From an uncultured Helicobacter sp. (GTDB lineage: Bacteria; Campylobacterota; Campylobacteria; Campylobacterales; Helicobacteraceae): a stretch of DNA of 64,000 bases. The notes under the pieces are model-generated. The model had not been told where the DNA came from and did not search any database. It saw nothing but the letters and a program-made list of their open reading frames with translations. Positions 1 to 8,664 of this stretch are shown here, one piece after another. Position 1 is the stretch's first letter, and each line of letters begins with the position of its first letter. The stretch covers positions 1 to 64,000 of the forward strand of contig NZ_CALERY010000021.1 of assembly GCF_937906905.1 (NCBI RefSeq). Direction: 5' to 3'. The translations under genes and the position numbers were made by a program.

Positions 1-465
1 CTGCATCTTTCAGGTGTGGGAATGTAGGTCGATGCAGGGATAAGGGAGATTGTTTTTATTCTTTTTTGCTACTGCGATAGTTTTTTATTCTTACTCTTTT
101 ATTCTGTCTGCTTTATGTTTTTATTGCTAGCTTTTGTTGCTTTTTTATGTTTGCTTGGGGTTGTTTAGATTCTATATGTATTTATTATCTCTTTTTATTG
201 ATATGTGTTGGGTGGTTGATGTTTTTATATGGTGTTTGGGGAGATAGGCACGCTTGTTTGTATTAAAGTTATGATATGGAAGGTTGTATTTTGATAGTGA
301 TTTACTCCCAGTAGATGAAGTGAAACTATAGGTAGATATGTTTTGTTGTCGATAAGAACTTAGGGTGAAGTTAGATTCCATATAGAGCTAGCTTATGTGC
401 TGTTTAAGCGGTTTTATGCTCTAATGTTGTTTTATAATCATCGGTGGCAAGAGGGTGGTAAGAAA
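1..465. other. AT-rich leader region without a supported gene
   Basis: The stretch is rich in T runs on the plus strand, noticeably more AT-rich than the flanking genes. A minus-strand reading frame of 69 codons lies at 172-381, but its product is low-complexity (Ser, Asn, Thr, Lys), has no recognisable family and no convincing ribosome-binding site, so I do not call it. The 3' part probably carries the promoter of the glycosyltransferase that starts at 466. No RNA gene or terminator was recognised. Confidence 0.4.
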
Positions 466-1502
466 ATGAATGCAAAAAGAGTGGCTGCAAGCCCTAAGCT
501 CTATCTAGTTGTGCCGGCGTTTAATGAAGAGCAAGTGCTGCTAGAATCCTTGTGTGTGCTAGAATCTAAACTCGCACAAATGATACAATCTAACGCCATA
601 GCTAAAGAAAGCGCATTAGTGCTTGTCGATGATGGCAGTAGCGATAGGACTTGGGAGATTGCCAAGGCGCATTTTGATGAGCGATATATGAGAGATGCTG
701 CGCTAAATTCCCCCCCCCCCCCGTTAAGAGCAATCAGCCGCAATTTCTAGCCATAAGACTTGCAAGGAATTTCGGTCATCAAAGCGCGCTTTTGGCTGGG
801 CTACATTACGCGCTTGGCAAGTGTGATTGTGCTATTAGTATTGATTGTGATTTGCAGCAAGATGAAGAGAAGCTTATAGAGTTTGTAGAGAAGTTTTGCA
901 ATGGTGCTGATGTGGTGCTTGGTGTGCGCAATGATCGAGACACGGATTCTGTGTTTAAAAAATATAGCGCGCTATTTTTCTACAAGCTTATGGAAGTATT
1001 TGGAGTAAAGATTGTAAAAAATCACGCTGATTATCGCTTGCTTAGTCATCGCGCACTCAAGGCGTTGTTTCAATATGGAGAATCTAATTTGTTCTTGCGT
1101 GCCATTGTGCTAGACATAGGGCTTAAGCAGGATATTGTGCATTTTGATGTGAAGCCGCGATTTGCTGGCGAGTCTAAATACAGCCTGAGAAAAATGCTTT
1201 CTTTTGCGTGGAGTGGGATTACGAGCTTTTCTATCGCGCCTTTGCGGTTTGTGAGTGCGGTGGGGGGTGCGCTATTTGTGCTGTCTGTTTTGTTTGGATT
1301 CTATGTGCTGTGGGTAAAGATTTTTGCCCATCAAGCAGTGCAAGGCTGGACATCTCTTGCAGTGCTTTTGTGCTTTTTGAGCGGGGTGCAGCTTTTAAGC
1401 CTTGGGATCATTGGAGAGTATATTGGCAAGGCATATCAAGAGATCAAAGCGCGCCCAAAATACATAGTCAAAGAGATGTTGTGCGATATAGAGACTTGCT
1501 AG
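466..1502 (+). CDS. Phase-variable GtrB/DPM-type family 2 glycosyltransferase, out of frame in this assembly
   Basis: A membrane-anchored family 2 glycosyltransferase of the GtrB/ArnC/dolichyl-phosphate-mannose-synthase type, expected to load a sugar onto a polyprenyl phosphate carrier at the inner membrane for surface glycan modification. The N-terminal part (466-750) shows YLVVPAFNEE and VLVDDGSSDRTW. The rest continues in another frame from about 723 with RLARNFGHQSALLAGL, the metal-binding ISIDCDLQQDEE and two C-terminal membrane helices ending in GIIGEYIGKAYQEIKARP, the usual family ending. The frames join exactly at a run of 13 C (710-722). With 11 or 14 C the two halves fuse into one protein of about 345 residues; with 13 C translation stops at 748-750. 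Start chosen at ATG 466 behind a GGTGG stretch; an in-frame ATG at 397 is possible. Family is clear; the sugar is unknown. Confidence 0.85.
710..722. repeat. C13 homopolymer: phase-variation switch
   Basis: Thirteen consecutive C residues inside the glycosyltransferase reading frame. The frame upstream and the frame with the remaining family motifs differ by exactly one position, and the change occurs at this tract. Slippage to 11 or 14 C restores a full-length protein. Homopolymeric C/G tracts of this length are known contingency loci in Helicobacter and Campylobacter. Confidence 0.9.
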
Positions 1503-1713
1503 AAAGTTAGCCGCAAGCCGCTAGAAGAGACGGCAAATGCGGTAAGGGAAATTACAGAATCTATGCAGGGTGTTGATAGTAAGGCGCAAGAAGTGGTATG
1601 ATATTAAAAAGATTCTAGGATTTATCGCAGAGATTGCTGATCAAACTAATCTTTTAGCGTTAAATGCCGCGATTGAAGCAGCTCGTGCTGGGGAGCACGG
1701 GCGGGGCTTTGCT
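1503..1713 (+). pseudogene. Remnant of a methyl-accepting chemotaxis protein signalling tip
   Basis: Two adjoining fragments match the highly conserved cytoplasmic tip of chemoreceptors. The first (about 1518-1598) reads ETANAVREITESMQGVDSKA and ends at a TGA (1599-1601). The second, in a different frame, starts at about 1600 (DIKKILGFIAEIADQTN) and continues with LLALNAAIEAARAGEHGRGF up to 1713, after which similarity stops abruptly. Known receptors have a few more residues between the two parts and continue with VVADEVRKLAE, so a small frame-shifting deletion and a 3' truncation are inferred. No ligand-binding domain, membrane helix or start codon is present. This is an eroded scar between the glycosyltransferase and the HrgA-like gene. 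Confidence 0.8.
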
Positions 1714-1758
1714 ACCTGTGCTTTTGCGCTGTTTTTAAGCATGTAAAGGAGTGATGAA

Positions 1759-2724
1759 ATGGCTTACACATTTTTACAAGCAGCTATCGAGGTTTTATGG
1801 GATTCGCCTACGCCACTTAAGGTATTTGATATTTGGGATAAGATTCTACAAAAGGGGCTTGATAAAAAAATCGGCTCCACAGGGGCTACACCGGAGCATA
1901 CGCTTGCTGCACAACTTTACACAAGTGTGAAAAAGGAAAATTCCCCTTTCATCAGTATTTCAAAGCGCCCTAGGCTTTTTGGGCTAAGAGACAAAAGCTA
2001 TCAGCATACGCCAAGCGAGATTGCCAAAATAGAGGATAAAGAAAGTCAAAGCGCAGAATCTAAAGGGGAGAAAGCAAGCTTCCATGAGCGTGATTTGCAC
2101 CCGCTGTTTGTAAAGTTTGCAAATGAAAGTGAGTTAAATTTGCTTTGCAAAACCATTTATCACGAGGAGAGCAAAAAAGATAAAAAAGGTAGAGATAAGT
2201 GGATATATCCAGACATCGTAGGCGTGCGTTTTGCCTTTAGTGATTTTCGAGAGGAGGAAACTTTAATACTGCTAAACAAACTGGAATGCCCCAAAGCGCA
2301 GCTCTACTCTTTTGAGCTAAAGAAAAATCTAGGCTGGCATAACTTAAAAGAGAGCTATTTTCAAGCAGTCTCTAATTCTAGTTGGGCAGATTACGGATAT
2401 TTAGCAGTGTTTGGGAGTATTGAAAGTGAGATTTTAGAAGAGCTCAATAAGCTAAATAGCCGCTTTGGCATTGGTGTGATCACCTTTGGCACGCGTTTGG
2501 AGGAGTTTGAGATTAAGATTTATGCAGAGCATAAAGATGAGCCAGATTTGAGTGTGATTGATGAGCTTATCGGCAAAAATGAGAATTTTAAACACTTTAT
2601 TGAAAATGTCATTGCTGATATTGATGTAGAGCGGAGTCGTATTTCAAAGAGTCTCTATGATGAAATTAAAACCGACGAGAAGCTAGAGCACTATATGAGA
2701 CAAAAGAAAATCGAGGGATTCTAG
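1759..2724 (+). CDS. HrgA-like protein with N-terminal HARE-HTH domain
   Basis: A 321-residue soluble protein. Residues 1-80 (FLQAAIEVLWDSPTPLKVFDIWDKI) look like a HARE-HTH winged-helix domain, a module found in restriction systems, RNA polymerase delta and chromatin proteins. The remainder has KWIYPDIVGVRF and YSFELKKNLGW, an acidic/Glu-Lys arrangement reminiscent of PD-(D/E)XK-like folds. The closest family I recall is HrgA of H. pylori, which occupies the place of the HpyIII restriction gene in some strains; biochemical activity of that family is not known to me. Strong ribosome-binding site AAAGGAGTG before ATG 1759. No methyltransferase lies beside it here, so it is not part of an obvious restriction-modification pair. 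Domain call fairly sure, function open. Confidence 0.7.
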   Translation: MAYTFLQAAIEVLWDSPTPLKVFDIWDKILQKGLDKKIGSTGATPEHTLAAQLYTSVKKENSPFISISKRPRLFGLRDKSYQHTPSEIAKIEDKESQSAESKGEKASFHERDLHPLFVKFANESELNLLCKTIYHEESKKDKKGRDKWIYPDIVGVRFAFSDFREEETLILLNKLECPKAQLYSFELKKNLGWHNLKESYFQAVSNSSWADYGYLAVFGSIESEILEELNKLNSRFGIGVITFGTRLEEFEIKIYAEHKDEPDLSVIDELIGKNENFKHFIENVIADIDVERSRISKSLYDEIKTDEKLEHYMRQKKIEGF

Positions 2725-2756
2725 CTAGCCTTCACTTCTACCCACCTTTTAGATTC

Positions 2757-4097
2757 TCACTCGCGGATAGTGCCTTTGCAATCGTCGCTACACTCGCCAT
2801 GCACGATGTATTTCGTAGTGGTGAGGTGGATTGCGCCCATGGGACCACGCACATGGAGCTTCTGCGTGCTAATGCCCATTTCTGCCCCCAGTCCAAACTC
2901 CCCTCCGTCATTGAAGCGACTTGAAGCATTTACAAACACCGCGCTCGCATCGACAAGTGCGCAGAATCTCCTGCTCGCTTCTAGGCTTTGTGTGATGATG
3001 ATTTCACTATGTTTAGAGCCATGGTGTGTGATATGGGCAATCGCTTCGTCCATGGATTCTACACATTTGAGCGCGAGAATCTTAGCGCCAAACTCCACAC
3101 CATAATCCTCCTCGCTCCCTTGCGCCAGCAAGCCAGGGTTAGATAGCGCAACATCTAGCCCTTTAAAATCACCAGAATCTATTCTAGGCTCTTTGGCAAC
3201 CCTATGGGATTTGGATTCTAGTAGCCCATAGCAGATAGAATCTGCACGCACTTCCACGCCGCTATCCCACAGCGCCTTTGCCAAACAGGGCAGGATAGAT
3301 TCTAAGCAGGATTTGTGGATAAGGATTGTTTCTATTGCATTACATGCGCTTGGGCGCGAGACCTTGGCATTCACACACACACGCACGGCACACTCCACAT
3401 CTGCACTCTCATCGATATAGGCATGGCACACACCTTTATCATGGAAGATGACAGGGATTTTGCTATGGCACACGACAAAATCTATAAGCGCACTGCCTCC
3501 GCGCGGGATCACCACATCGATATATCCGCGCTCTTGGAGAAGCGTGGCGATCTGCTCGCGTGAGAGGGAGTTTATCTCGTAAGCGCATTCTTTGGGGAGT
3601 GCGCTAGATTCTAGTGCCTGGTGGATACATGCCATGAGCGCAGCATTAGAAAATCTCGCTTCTTTCCCACCTTTTAGAATCACCGCATTGCCAGATTTTA
3701 GACATAGCGCTGCTGTATCAATCGTTACATTAGGGCGGGACTCGTAGATGATAAGCACCACGCCAAGACTCACGCGTATTTGGGTGATTGTAATCCCGCT
3801 AGGGCGCACTCCTCCACCAGTAACAGCGCCTAGCACCTCGCTTTGTGCGCGTATCTCTTCTACTGCGCGTATCATGGAGTCTATCGCCTTATCATCAAGC
3901 ACAAGCCGATCGATGAGAGATTGCTTGAGCCCAGATTCTCGCGCAGCTTGGATATCTTTGGCATTTGCTGCTTTGATTTGCTCGCGATTAGATTCTAGCG
4001 CGTTGGCGAGATTTGCCAGTGCGCCATTGCGCGTGCGTGTATCGCTTTGTCCTAGAATCTGGCTAGCGCGTTTGATATGCTCTAATATCGCTTTCAT
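2757..4097 (-). CDS. proA: Gamma-glutamyl phosphate reductase (ProA)
   Basis: Second enzyme of proline synthesis: NADPH-dependent reduction of gamma-glutamyl phosphate to glutamate semialdehyde. The 446-residue protein is of aldehyde-dehydrogenase fold. Visible motifs are YESRPNVTIDTAALCLKSGN (118-137), the glycine-rich VIPRGGSALI near 196, and the catalytic Cys252 in SACNAIETILIH. C-terminal LGAEMGISTQKLHVRGPMG is the usual family ending. It follows proB by 8 bases on the same strand, so the two form a unit for the first two proline steps; no proC lies nearby. Several copies of the AGATTCT word are in this gene, and (CA)-rich codons around 3370-3385 fall at VRVCVN. Confidence 0.97.
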   Translation of the reverse strand: MKAILEHIKRASQILGQSDTRTRNGALANLANALESNREQIKAANAKDIQAARESGLKQSLIDRLVLDDKAIDSMIRAVEEIRAQSEVLGAVTGGGVRPSGITITQIRVSLGVVLIIYESRPNVTIDTAALCLKSGNAVILKGGKEARFSNAALMACIHQALESSALPKECAYEINSLSREQIATLLQERGYIDVVIPRGGSALIDFVVCHSKIPVIFHDKGVCHAYIDESADVECAVRVCVNAKVSRPSACNAIETILIHKSCLESILPCLAKALWDSGVEVRADSICYGLLESKSHRVAKEPRIDSGDFKGLDVALSNPGLLAQGSEEDYGVEFGAKILALKCVESMDEAIAHITHHGSKHSEIIITQSLEASRRFCALVDASAVFVNASSRFNDGGEFGLGAEMGISTQKLHVRGPMGAIHLTTTKYIVHGECSDDCKGTIRE

Positions 4098-4105
4098 GTG
4101 GGTCC

Positions 4106-5377
4106 TTATGTGTCAAGTAGGGCAATGTCATCTTTGTGCAAGAGGCAATCGCCATAGCTTTGCCCCAGAATCTCGCCAATGCGCGCCGAGTCTTTGCCGA
4201 TGATGAGGCGACTATCGTGTGCATTGTAGCGCGATTTCCCGCGCGCGATTTCTTGCCCGCACTCATCATACACACTCACTACATCGCCCGCTTCAAAGAT
4301 CCCTTCCACGCTTAGCACGCCTTTTGGCAGGAGAGATTTGTTTGCCCTAAGCGCCCTAAGCGCACCAGAATCCACGATAAGCTTGCCTTGAGGGATAGCG
4401 ACATAGCCGATATAGAATCTGCGCTTTTTGATGTTGCTTGTGGGGAGGTGGAAGTAGGTGCCTATGTCTGCCCCAGAGAGAAATGCTTTGATATTGCGCG
4501 CATCATCGCCTTTGATGATAGCTACATTGCAGCCGCGCTGCACTGCCTTTTTGGCAGCATGGAGCTTGCTTGCCATGCCTCCTGTGCCTACTGCGCCGCT
4601 TGTGGGGTTCTCTCCTGCAAGTGCGAAGATACTCTCATCAATCGCATGCACTTCACCAATGCGTTTGGCACTTGGGTTGGTCGCTGGATTGGCAGTATAG
4701 AGCCCATCGACATCTGATAGGATAAGTAATAAATCCGCATCAACCATGCCCGCCACTAGTGCAGCGAGATTGTCATTATCCCCAAATGTCTCAATATATT
4801 TGAGCTCATCGACAAGCACAGGGTCATTTTCGTTGATGATAGGGATAGCTTGCAGTTCCAGCAGTCTGCGAAGTGCTGCGCTAGCGTAGAGATAGCGCTT
4901 GGGGTTGGAGAGGTCATCTTTGGTGAGCAGGATTTGGGCGATTTGTAAGCCATGCTCGCGGAATGCCTGCTCATAATGCCATAGCAAGCGTGCTTGTCCC
5001 ACTGCTGCGCAGGCTTGCTTGTCGATAATGTCTTTGGGACGGCTAGGGAAGCCAAGCAGACTGAAGCCACATGCCACAGCACCCGAGGAGACGAGTATGA
5101 TTTCTGGGATAGTGGCTTTAAGTGCGGCAATTTCTGCGCACAGAGCTTGTATGCGCGCTACTTGCACACTAGAATCCACCTTTTGGCTAGCAGGCGTTTT
5201 GCCCTCATTGCCAGGTGCTGTGGCAGCAGCGTGGTAATCTACTTGTGTTTGACCAGAATCCATATTTTCAAAAGTAGAATCTAGCGCTTGTGTGAGTATC
5301 GAGCTGCCAATTTTTATCACCAAGCGCTTGGGCGTGGGCAGTGCCCTTGCTATGTTTGAGGCATTTTGGCAGGTCAT
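4106..5377 (-). CDS. proB: Glutamate 5-kinase (ProB) with PUA domain
   Basis: First committed step of proline synthesis: ATP-dependent phosphorylation of glutamate. Amino-acid-kinase domain shows VIKIGSSIL near the N-terminus, LVSSGAVACG, NENDPV, FGDNDNLAALVA, LLILSDVDGLYT and GTGGMASKLHAA. A C-terminal PUA domain (VDSGALRALRANKSLLPKG onwards) completes the bacterial two-domain form. The protein is longer than usual (423 residues) because of an insertion at about residues 32-72, rich in Ser, Asp, Gln and Ala, directly after the first kinase motif; it is encoded by DNA carrying the AGAATC word. The ATG (5375-5377) overlaps the TGA of the upstream AsmA-like gene as ATGA, which suggests translational coupling. 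Confidence 0.97.
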   Translation of the reverse strand: MTCQNASNIARALPTPKRLVIKIGSSILTQALDSTFENMDSGQTQVDYHAAATAPGNEGKTPASQKVDSSVQVARIQALCAEIAALKATIPEIILVSSGAVACGFSLLGFPSRPKDIIDKQACAAVGQARLLWHYEQAFREHGLQIAQILLTKDDLSNPKRYLYASAALRRLLELQAIPIINENDPVLVDELKYIETFGDNDNLAALVAGMVDADLLLILSDVDGLYTANPATNPSAKRIGEVHAIDESIFALAGENPTSGAVGTGGMASKLHAAKKAVQRGCNVAIIKGDDARNIKAFLSGADIGTYFHLPTSNIKKRRFYIGYVAIPQGKLIVDSGALRALRANKSLLPKGVLSVEGIFEAGDVVSVYDECGQEIARGKSRYNAHDSRLIIGKDSARIGEILGQSYGDCLLHKDDIALLDT

Positions 5378-7401
5378 TTAAACAAGCCTTTTAGCATATC
5401 AAGTGCGGGGTCTTTGTTTTTGTCGAGTTGTTTATTAAGCTCTTTTTTGAGTGCTTCGCTTGCCTTTTTCTTCGCCAGCTCAGAGAAATCCACATCTACC
5501 TTTGGTGCATTGATTGTGCCATTGATATGCACATCGACAGAATCTTGTTTGATCGCGGTTTTGAGCTTGGCGTTAATTGTGGATCTTTCAAGATCGATTA
5601 GGATATTTTCGCCATACATGGAGAAATCCCCGCTTTTTGCACCAAATTTCGTCGTGAGCTTGAATTTATCAATCCCGCAATCCACGCCTACGCCCTCGAA
5701 AAGCAGCCCCGTAACATCTGTGTTTGTGTAGCGCTGGATTGCATTTGTGAGATCATTTTTCATAAAATGCCCATGGGAGAGCACCGCGTGTAGATTCCCA
5801 CTCTCTTTGGTGAGATTGTAGGTGAGATCCCCATTTGCCTTAGCACTAAAAACTTGGGGATATTGGAGCATTTTTAGCAGTGAAGTCGTATCGATATTAT
5901 CAAGCTTGGCGCTAAAATCATCGCCCTGCAAGCTTGCATTGATTTTTCCACCTAGGCTGGTGGTTTGAAAATCAGCTTGAATAGTGTCGCTAATCTTTGC
6001 GCGCCCACTTGCCTCTATGCTCCCTGCAAGCTCGATTCCTGTTAGAAATTTGAGTGCTTTTAAGTTGGGGATTTTGATGATGTAGGGTGTGGATATGGCA
6101 GTGGAGTTTAGATTGATTTTGATAGGGTTTAGCACCATTTCTGCGAGCTTAGAGTCCATTGTGAAATCCGCCTCGCCCATGCCTTTTTGCAAACGCGCAT
6201 TGCTCTTGTAGGAGAAAGGCGTGTTTGGCATGGCAAGGTTAAATTCTTTTTGCACCACTGCGCCTTGGATTGTGCCCTTTAGGCTAGAAGTTACTTGTGC
6301 GCTTATGCCTTTGTCAAAATCCCACACTTCCCCGCTGGCGCTTTCTATACCTGTGATAAATTGTGGTAGGTAGAGCATGGAGAGAATGCGCTCGACTCTC
6401 AAGCCTTTAATGTCAAATGCGATTTTTTGTGGAGCAAATGACTCTAGCAAGGCGCTGTATGTGGTGCTAGATTCTGCGATGTCGCTTTGACCTGTGATTT
6501 TCATCGACTCCATGCCGCCTACGACTTCGCCGCTACTGCGAAGAGCACCACGCACTTTCATGCCAAGCAGCGGAGTAAATGCGCTAATGTCGCTAAGGTT
6601 AATGGCATAGGTGCTTTTGGTGAGAAGTGGGGCGATTTGGGTCGTGCCAGAGGAGAGGATTTTGCCTACATTGGCATTAAAGGCGAGATTATGCTTGATG
6701 GTATCGGTATTGAAAATTGCGCTGGCATTTGTGGTGAAGCTTGTGCGTGGGATTGTGATATCAAAGTCTTTTTGGATAAGGGCTTGGGAGAATATGCCTT
6801 GTGTGATAGCCAGATTTGCCCGCCCATTGAAGGCATTTTCCTTGCTGCTAATGTCAGCCTTAAGCCCTAGAATCCCGCTCACATAGGGTTTGATCCCTCC
6901 CATGGCAAGCGCCTCATCAATCCTAAGCGCGCTAATGTCTGCGGTGATTTTTGTTGGGGCGAGGTTTTCAAGTGTGAGATTTAGCACGCTTTTAGACTTG
7001 GCGATGTCGCTGGTGGCATTGATTGCAAGCGTGTCAAATACCTTGCCCTGCGCTCTTGCCCTTACTTCAAAGCTCCCAGCTAGCTCCACACCCACCATAT
7101 CGCCAAAAAGTGAAATATCATTTGCATCTATCAAAAGCCCCAAATCCACTCCAAGTGTGAAAAGATTATAGTCGCCATGCAGATCGATGATAAGCTTTTC
7201 ATCGTGGTTTAGCACGATGTGTGCGCCTGTGAGCCCTAGCGAGAATGTGTCAAGCTTTAGAGGGATTGGCGAGTGGGTGTTGATTTGGGATTGGATAATG
7301 GGCTTAAATATCGCATTGCCAATGGGGCTAAAAAGCAGGATATAAACCAGAAATAGCAGCCCTGCGATAATCCCAAGTAGCCAAAGTAGCAGCTTTTTCA
7401 C
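5374..7401 (-). CDS. AsmA/TamB-like envelope protein
   Basis: A 675-residue protein with a single N-terminal membrane anchor (residues 4-24, LLLWLLGIIAGLLFLVYILL) followed by a long, repetitive beta-rich region with many short hydrophobic strands of the type seen in AsmA, TamB and YhdP proteins. These are inner-membrane-anchored periplasmic bridges implicated in lipid transport to, and homeostasis of, the outer membrane. The C-terminal 40 residues are charged (SELAKKKASEALKKELNKQL). It lies between folP and proB on the same strand. The family assignment is by architecture and composition rather than by a short motif, so the exact subgroup is open. Confidence 0.7.
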   Translation of the reverse strand: MKKLLLWLLGIIAGLLFLVYILLFSPIGNAIFKPIIQSQINTHSPIPLKLDTFSLGLTGAHIVLNHDEKLIIDLHGDYNLFTLGVDLGLLIDANDISLFGDMVGVELAGSFEVRARAQGKVFDTLAINATSDIAKSKSVLNLTLENLAPTKITADISALRIDEALAMGGIKPYVSGILGLKADISSKENAFNGRANLAITQGIFSQALIQKDFDITIPRTSFTTNASAIFNTDTIKHNLAFNANVGKILSSGTTQIAPLLTKSTYAINLSDISAFTPLLGMKVRGALRSSGEVVGGMESMKITGQSDIAESSTTYSALLESFAPQKIAFDIKGLRVERILSMLYLPQFITGIESASGEVWDFDKGISAQVTSSLKGTIQGAVVQKEFNLAMPNTPFSYKSNARLQKGMGEADFTMDSKLAEMVLNPIKINLNSTAISTPYIIKIPNLKALKFLTGIELAGSIEASGRAKISDTIQADFQTTSLGGKINASLQGDDFSAKLDNIDTTSLLKMLQYPQVFSAKANGDLTYNLTKESGNLHAVLSHGHFMKNDLTNAIQRYTNTDVTGLLFEGVGVDCGIDKFKLTTKFGAKSGDFSMYGENILIDLERSTINAKLKTAIKQDSVDVHINGTINAPKVDVDFSELAKKKASEALKKELNKQLDKNKDPALDMLKGLFK

Positions 7402-7452
7402 AAATTCTCCTTGTCGTGTGTTATGTGTGCTAAGCAGACAAAATGCTTGGCA

Positions 7453-8664
7453 TTATAGCGCATACATGCTTGCTTGCCCTACGGCGCGAAAAATCTTTAG
7501 CATATCGCAATGCTCTGCAAAATGATGGGCGCGAATGATGTCTGCCCCTGCTTGGAGAGCTAGGAGGTGTAAGGAGAGAGTGCCGCTTAAACGCTCTCTA
7601 TCAGGATCGCCTAAGATCTCGCCGATACTGCGCTTCTGGCTTGCTCCTACAAGCAAGCGTTTGCCAAAGTGCTTAAAATGCGCTAGATGCTGGATAAGCG
7701 CGAGATTTTGTGCGGTGTTTTTAGCAAAGCCAAAGCCGATGTCTAAAATCACCTCGCCTGCATTGTTGGATTCTAGTAGCTCAAGCTTGCGTGTGAAAAA
7801 CTCATCTATCTCGCTGATAAGGTGTGCATAGTCTGTAAGCGTGCTCATATTTTCTGGCGTGCCACGCGTGTGCATAAGAATCACATCAGCATGAAAATCT
7901 CGTATCACATCAATCATGCCAGAATCGCCAAGCGCACTGACATCGTTAATGAGGGAGAATCCAGATTCTAGTGCGAATGCCGCAGTTTTGGCATTATAAG
8001 TATCGATAGAAAATTGCGCGCGCTTATGGAGATTCTCATGTTTGATAAACTCGCATACCTCTCTAAGCCGCGCTATTTCTGTGGCAGAATCTAGCAGCGC
8101 ACTGCCTGGGCGTGAGCTGGCTGCGCCGATATCGATGAGTGCTGCTCCTTGCTCAATAAGTGCGGTTATGGACTCTATGGCGCGCGCACTATCATGGCGC
8201 GATGGGGCATAGAAGCTATCGGGAGTTAGGTTGATAATAGGCATGATGATGGGAGAATCTAGGCGGCTGGATTGATGAGAATCCATGGTGGATTCTGTGC
8301 TAGATTGTGGCGTGGATTCTGTGCTATGGCGCAAATGGTCGCGCAGGATTTGGCTTAGAAGCTTTAGTCCAAATGGCTGGATTTTGCATTTAGCAATCAC
8401 GCGCTCAAGCTGGGATTTTGTAGCGATAAGCAGGGCGTTGTAGGGGGGATTTTGGCTAAGGATCGCTTCTCTTGGTGTGGCAAGATCACCGCCTACGCTT
8501 AGAAGCTCTTGCTTTAGGATATGGAGCTGCTCTGGGCGCAAGTCCCGGAGATAAAACAGCCAAATCTCACCCTTTTTTCCCATGATGTGCGCCCCACTTT
8601 TGTCGCAGCCTATGAAATCAAGCGCGGCGTGCAAAAATTCTGGCGCGATTCTAGTGCAGTGCAT
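7453..8664 (-). CDS. folP: Dihydropteroate synthase (FolP) with N-terminal extension
   Basis: Condenses p-aminobenzoate with dihydropterin pyrophosphate in folate synthesis; target of sulfonamides. The TIM-barrel part begins with the pterin-binding signature PIINLTPDSFYAP, then LIDIGAASSRPGS, FSIDTYNAKTA, INDVSALG, ILMHTRGTP and VILDIGFGFAK. Before it lies an extension of about 145 residues, typical in length for this lineage, joined by a Ser/Thr-rich linker encoded by repeated GATTCT words (8260-8330). I place the start at ATG 8664, which has AAGGA eight bases upstream; an in-frame GTG at 8706 would lengthen the overlap with holB. The 14-base overlap with holB suggests coupling. Confidence 0.95.
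   Translation of the reverse strand: MHCTRIAPEFLHAALDFIGCDKSGAHIMGKKGEIWLFYLRDLRPEQLHILKQELLSVGGDLATPREAILSQNPPYNALLIATKSQLERVIAKCKIQPFGLKLLSQILRDHLRHSTESTPQSSTESTMDSHQSSRLDSPIIMPIINLTPDSFYAPSRHDSARAIESITALIEQGAALIDIGAASSRPGSALLDSATEIARLREVCEFIKHENLHKRAQFSIDTYNAKTAAFALESGFSLINDVSALGDSGMIDVIRDFHADVILMHTRGTPENMSTLTDYAHLISEIDEFFTRKLELLESNNAGEVILDIGFGFAKNTAQNLALIQHLAHFKHFGKRLLVGASQKRSIGEILGDPDRERLSGTLSLHLLALQAGADIIRAHHFAEHCDMLKIFRAVGQASMYAL

Noticed and set aside
172..381. Minus-strand reading frame of 69 codons
   Set aside because: Low-complexity product, no ribosome-binding site, no family; AT-rich leader DNA easily gives such frames.
3371..3385. CA-repeat in proA as a dinucleotide switch
   Set aside because: Short, interrupted and within an intact frame at VRVCVN; the enzyme is full length.
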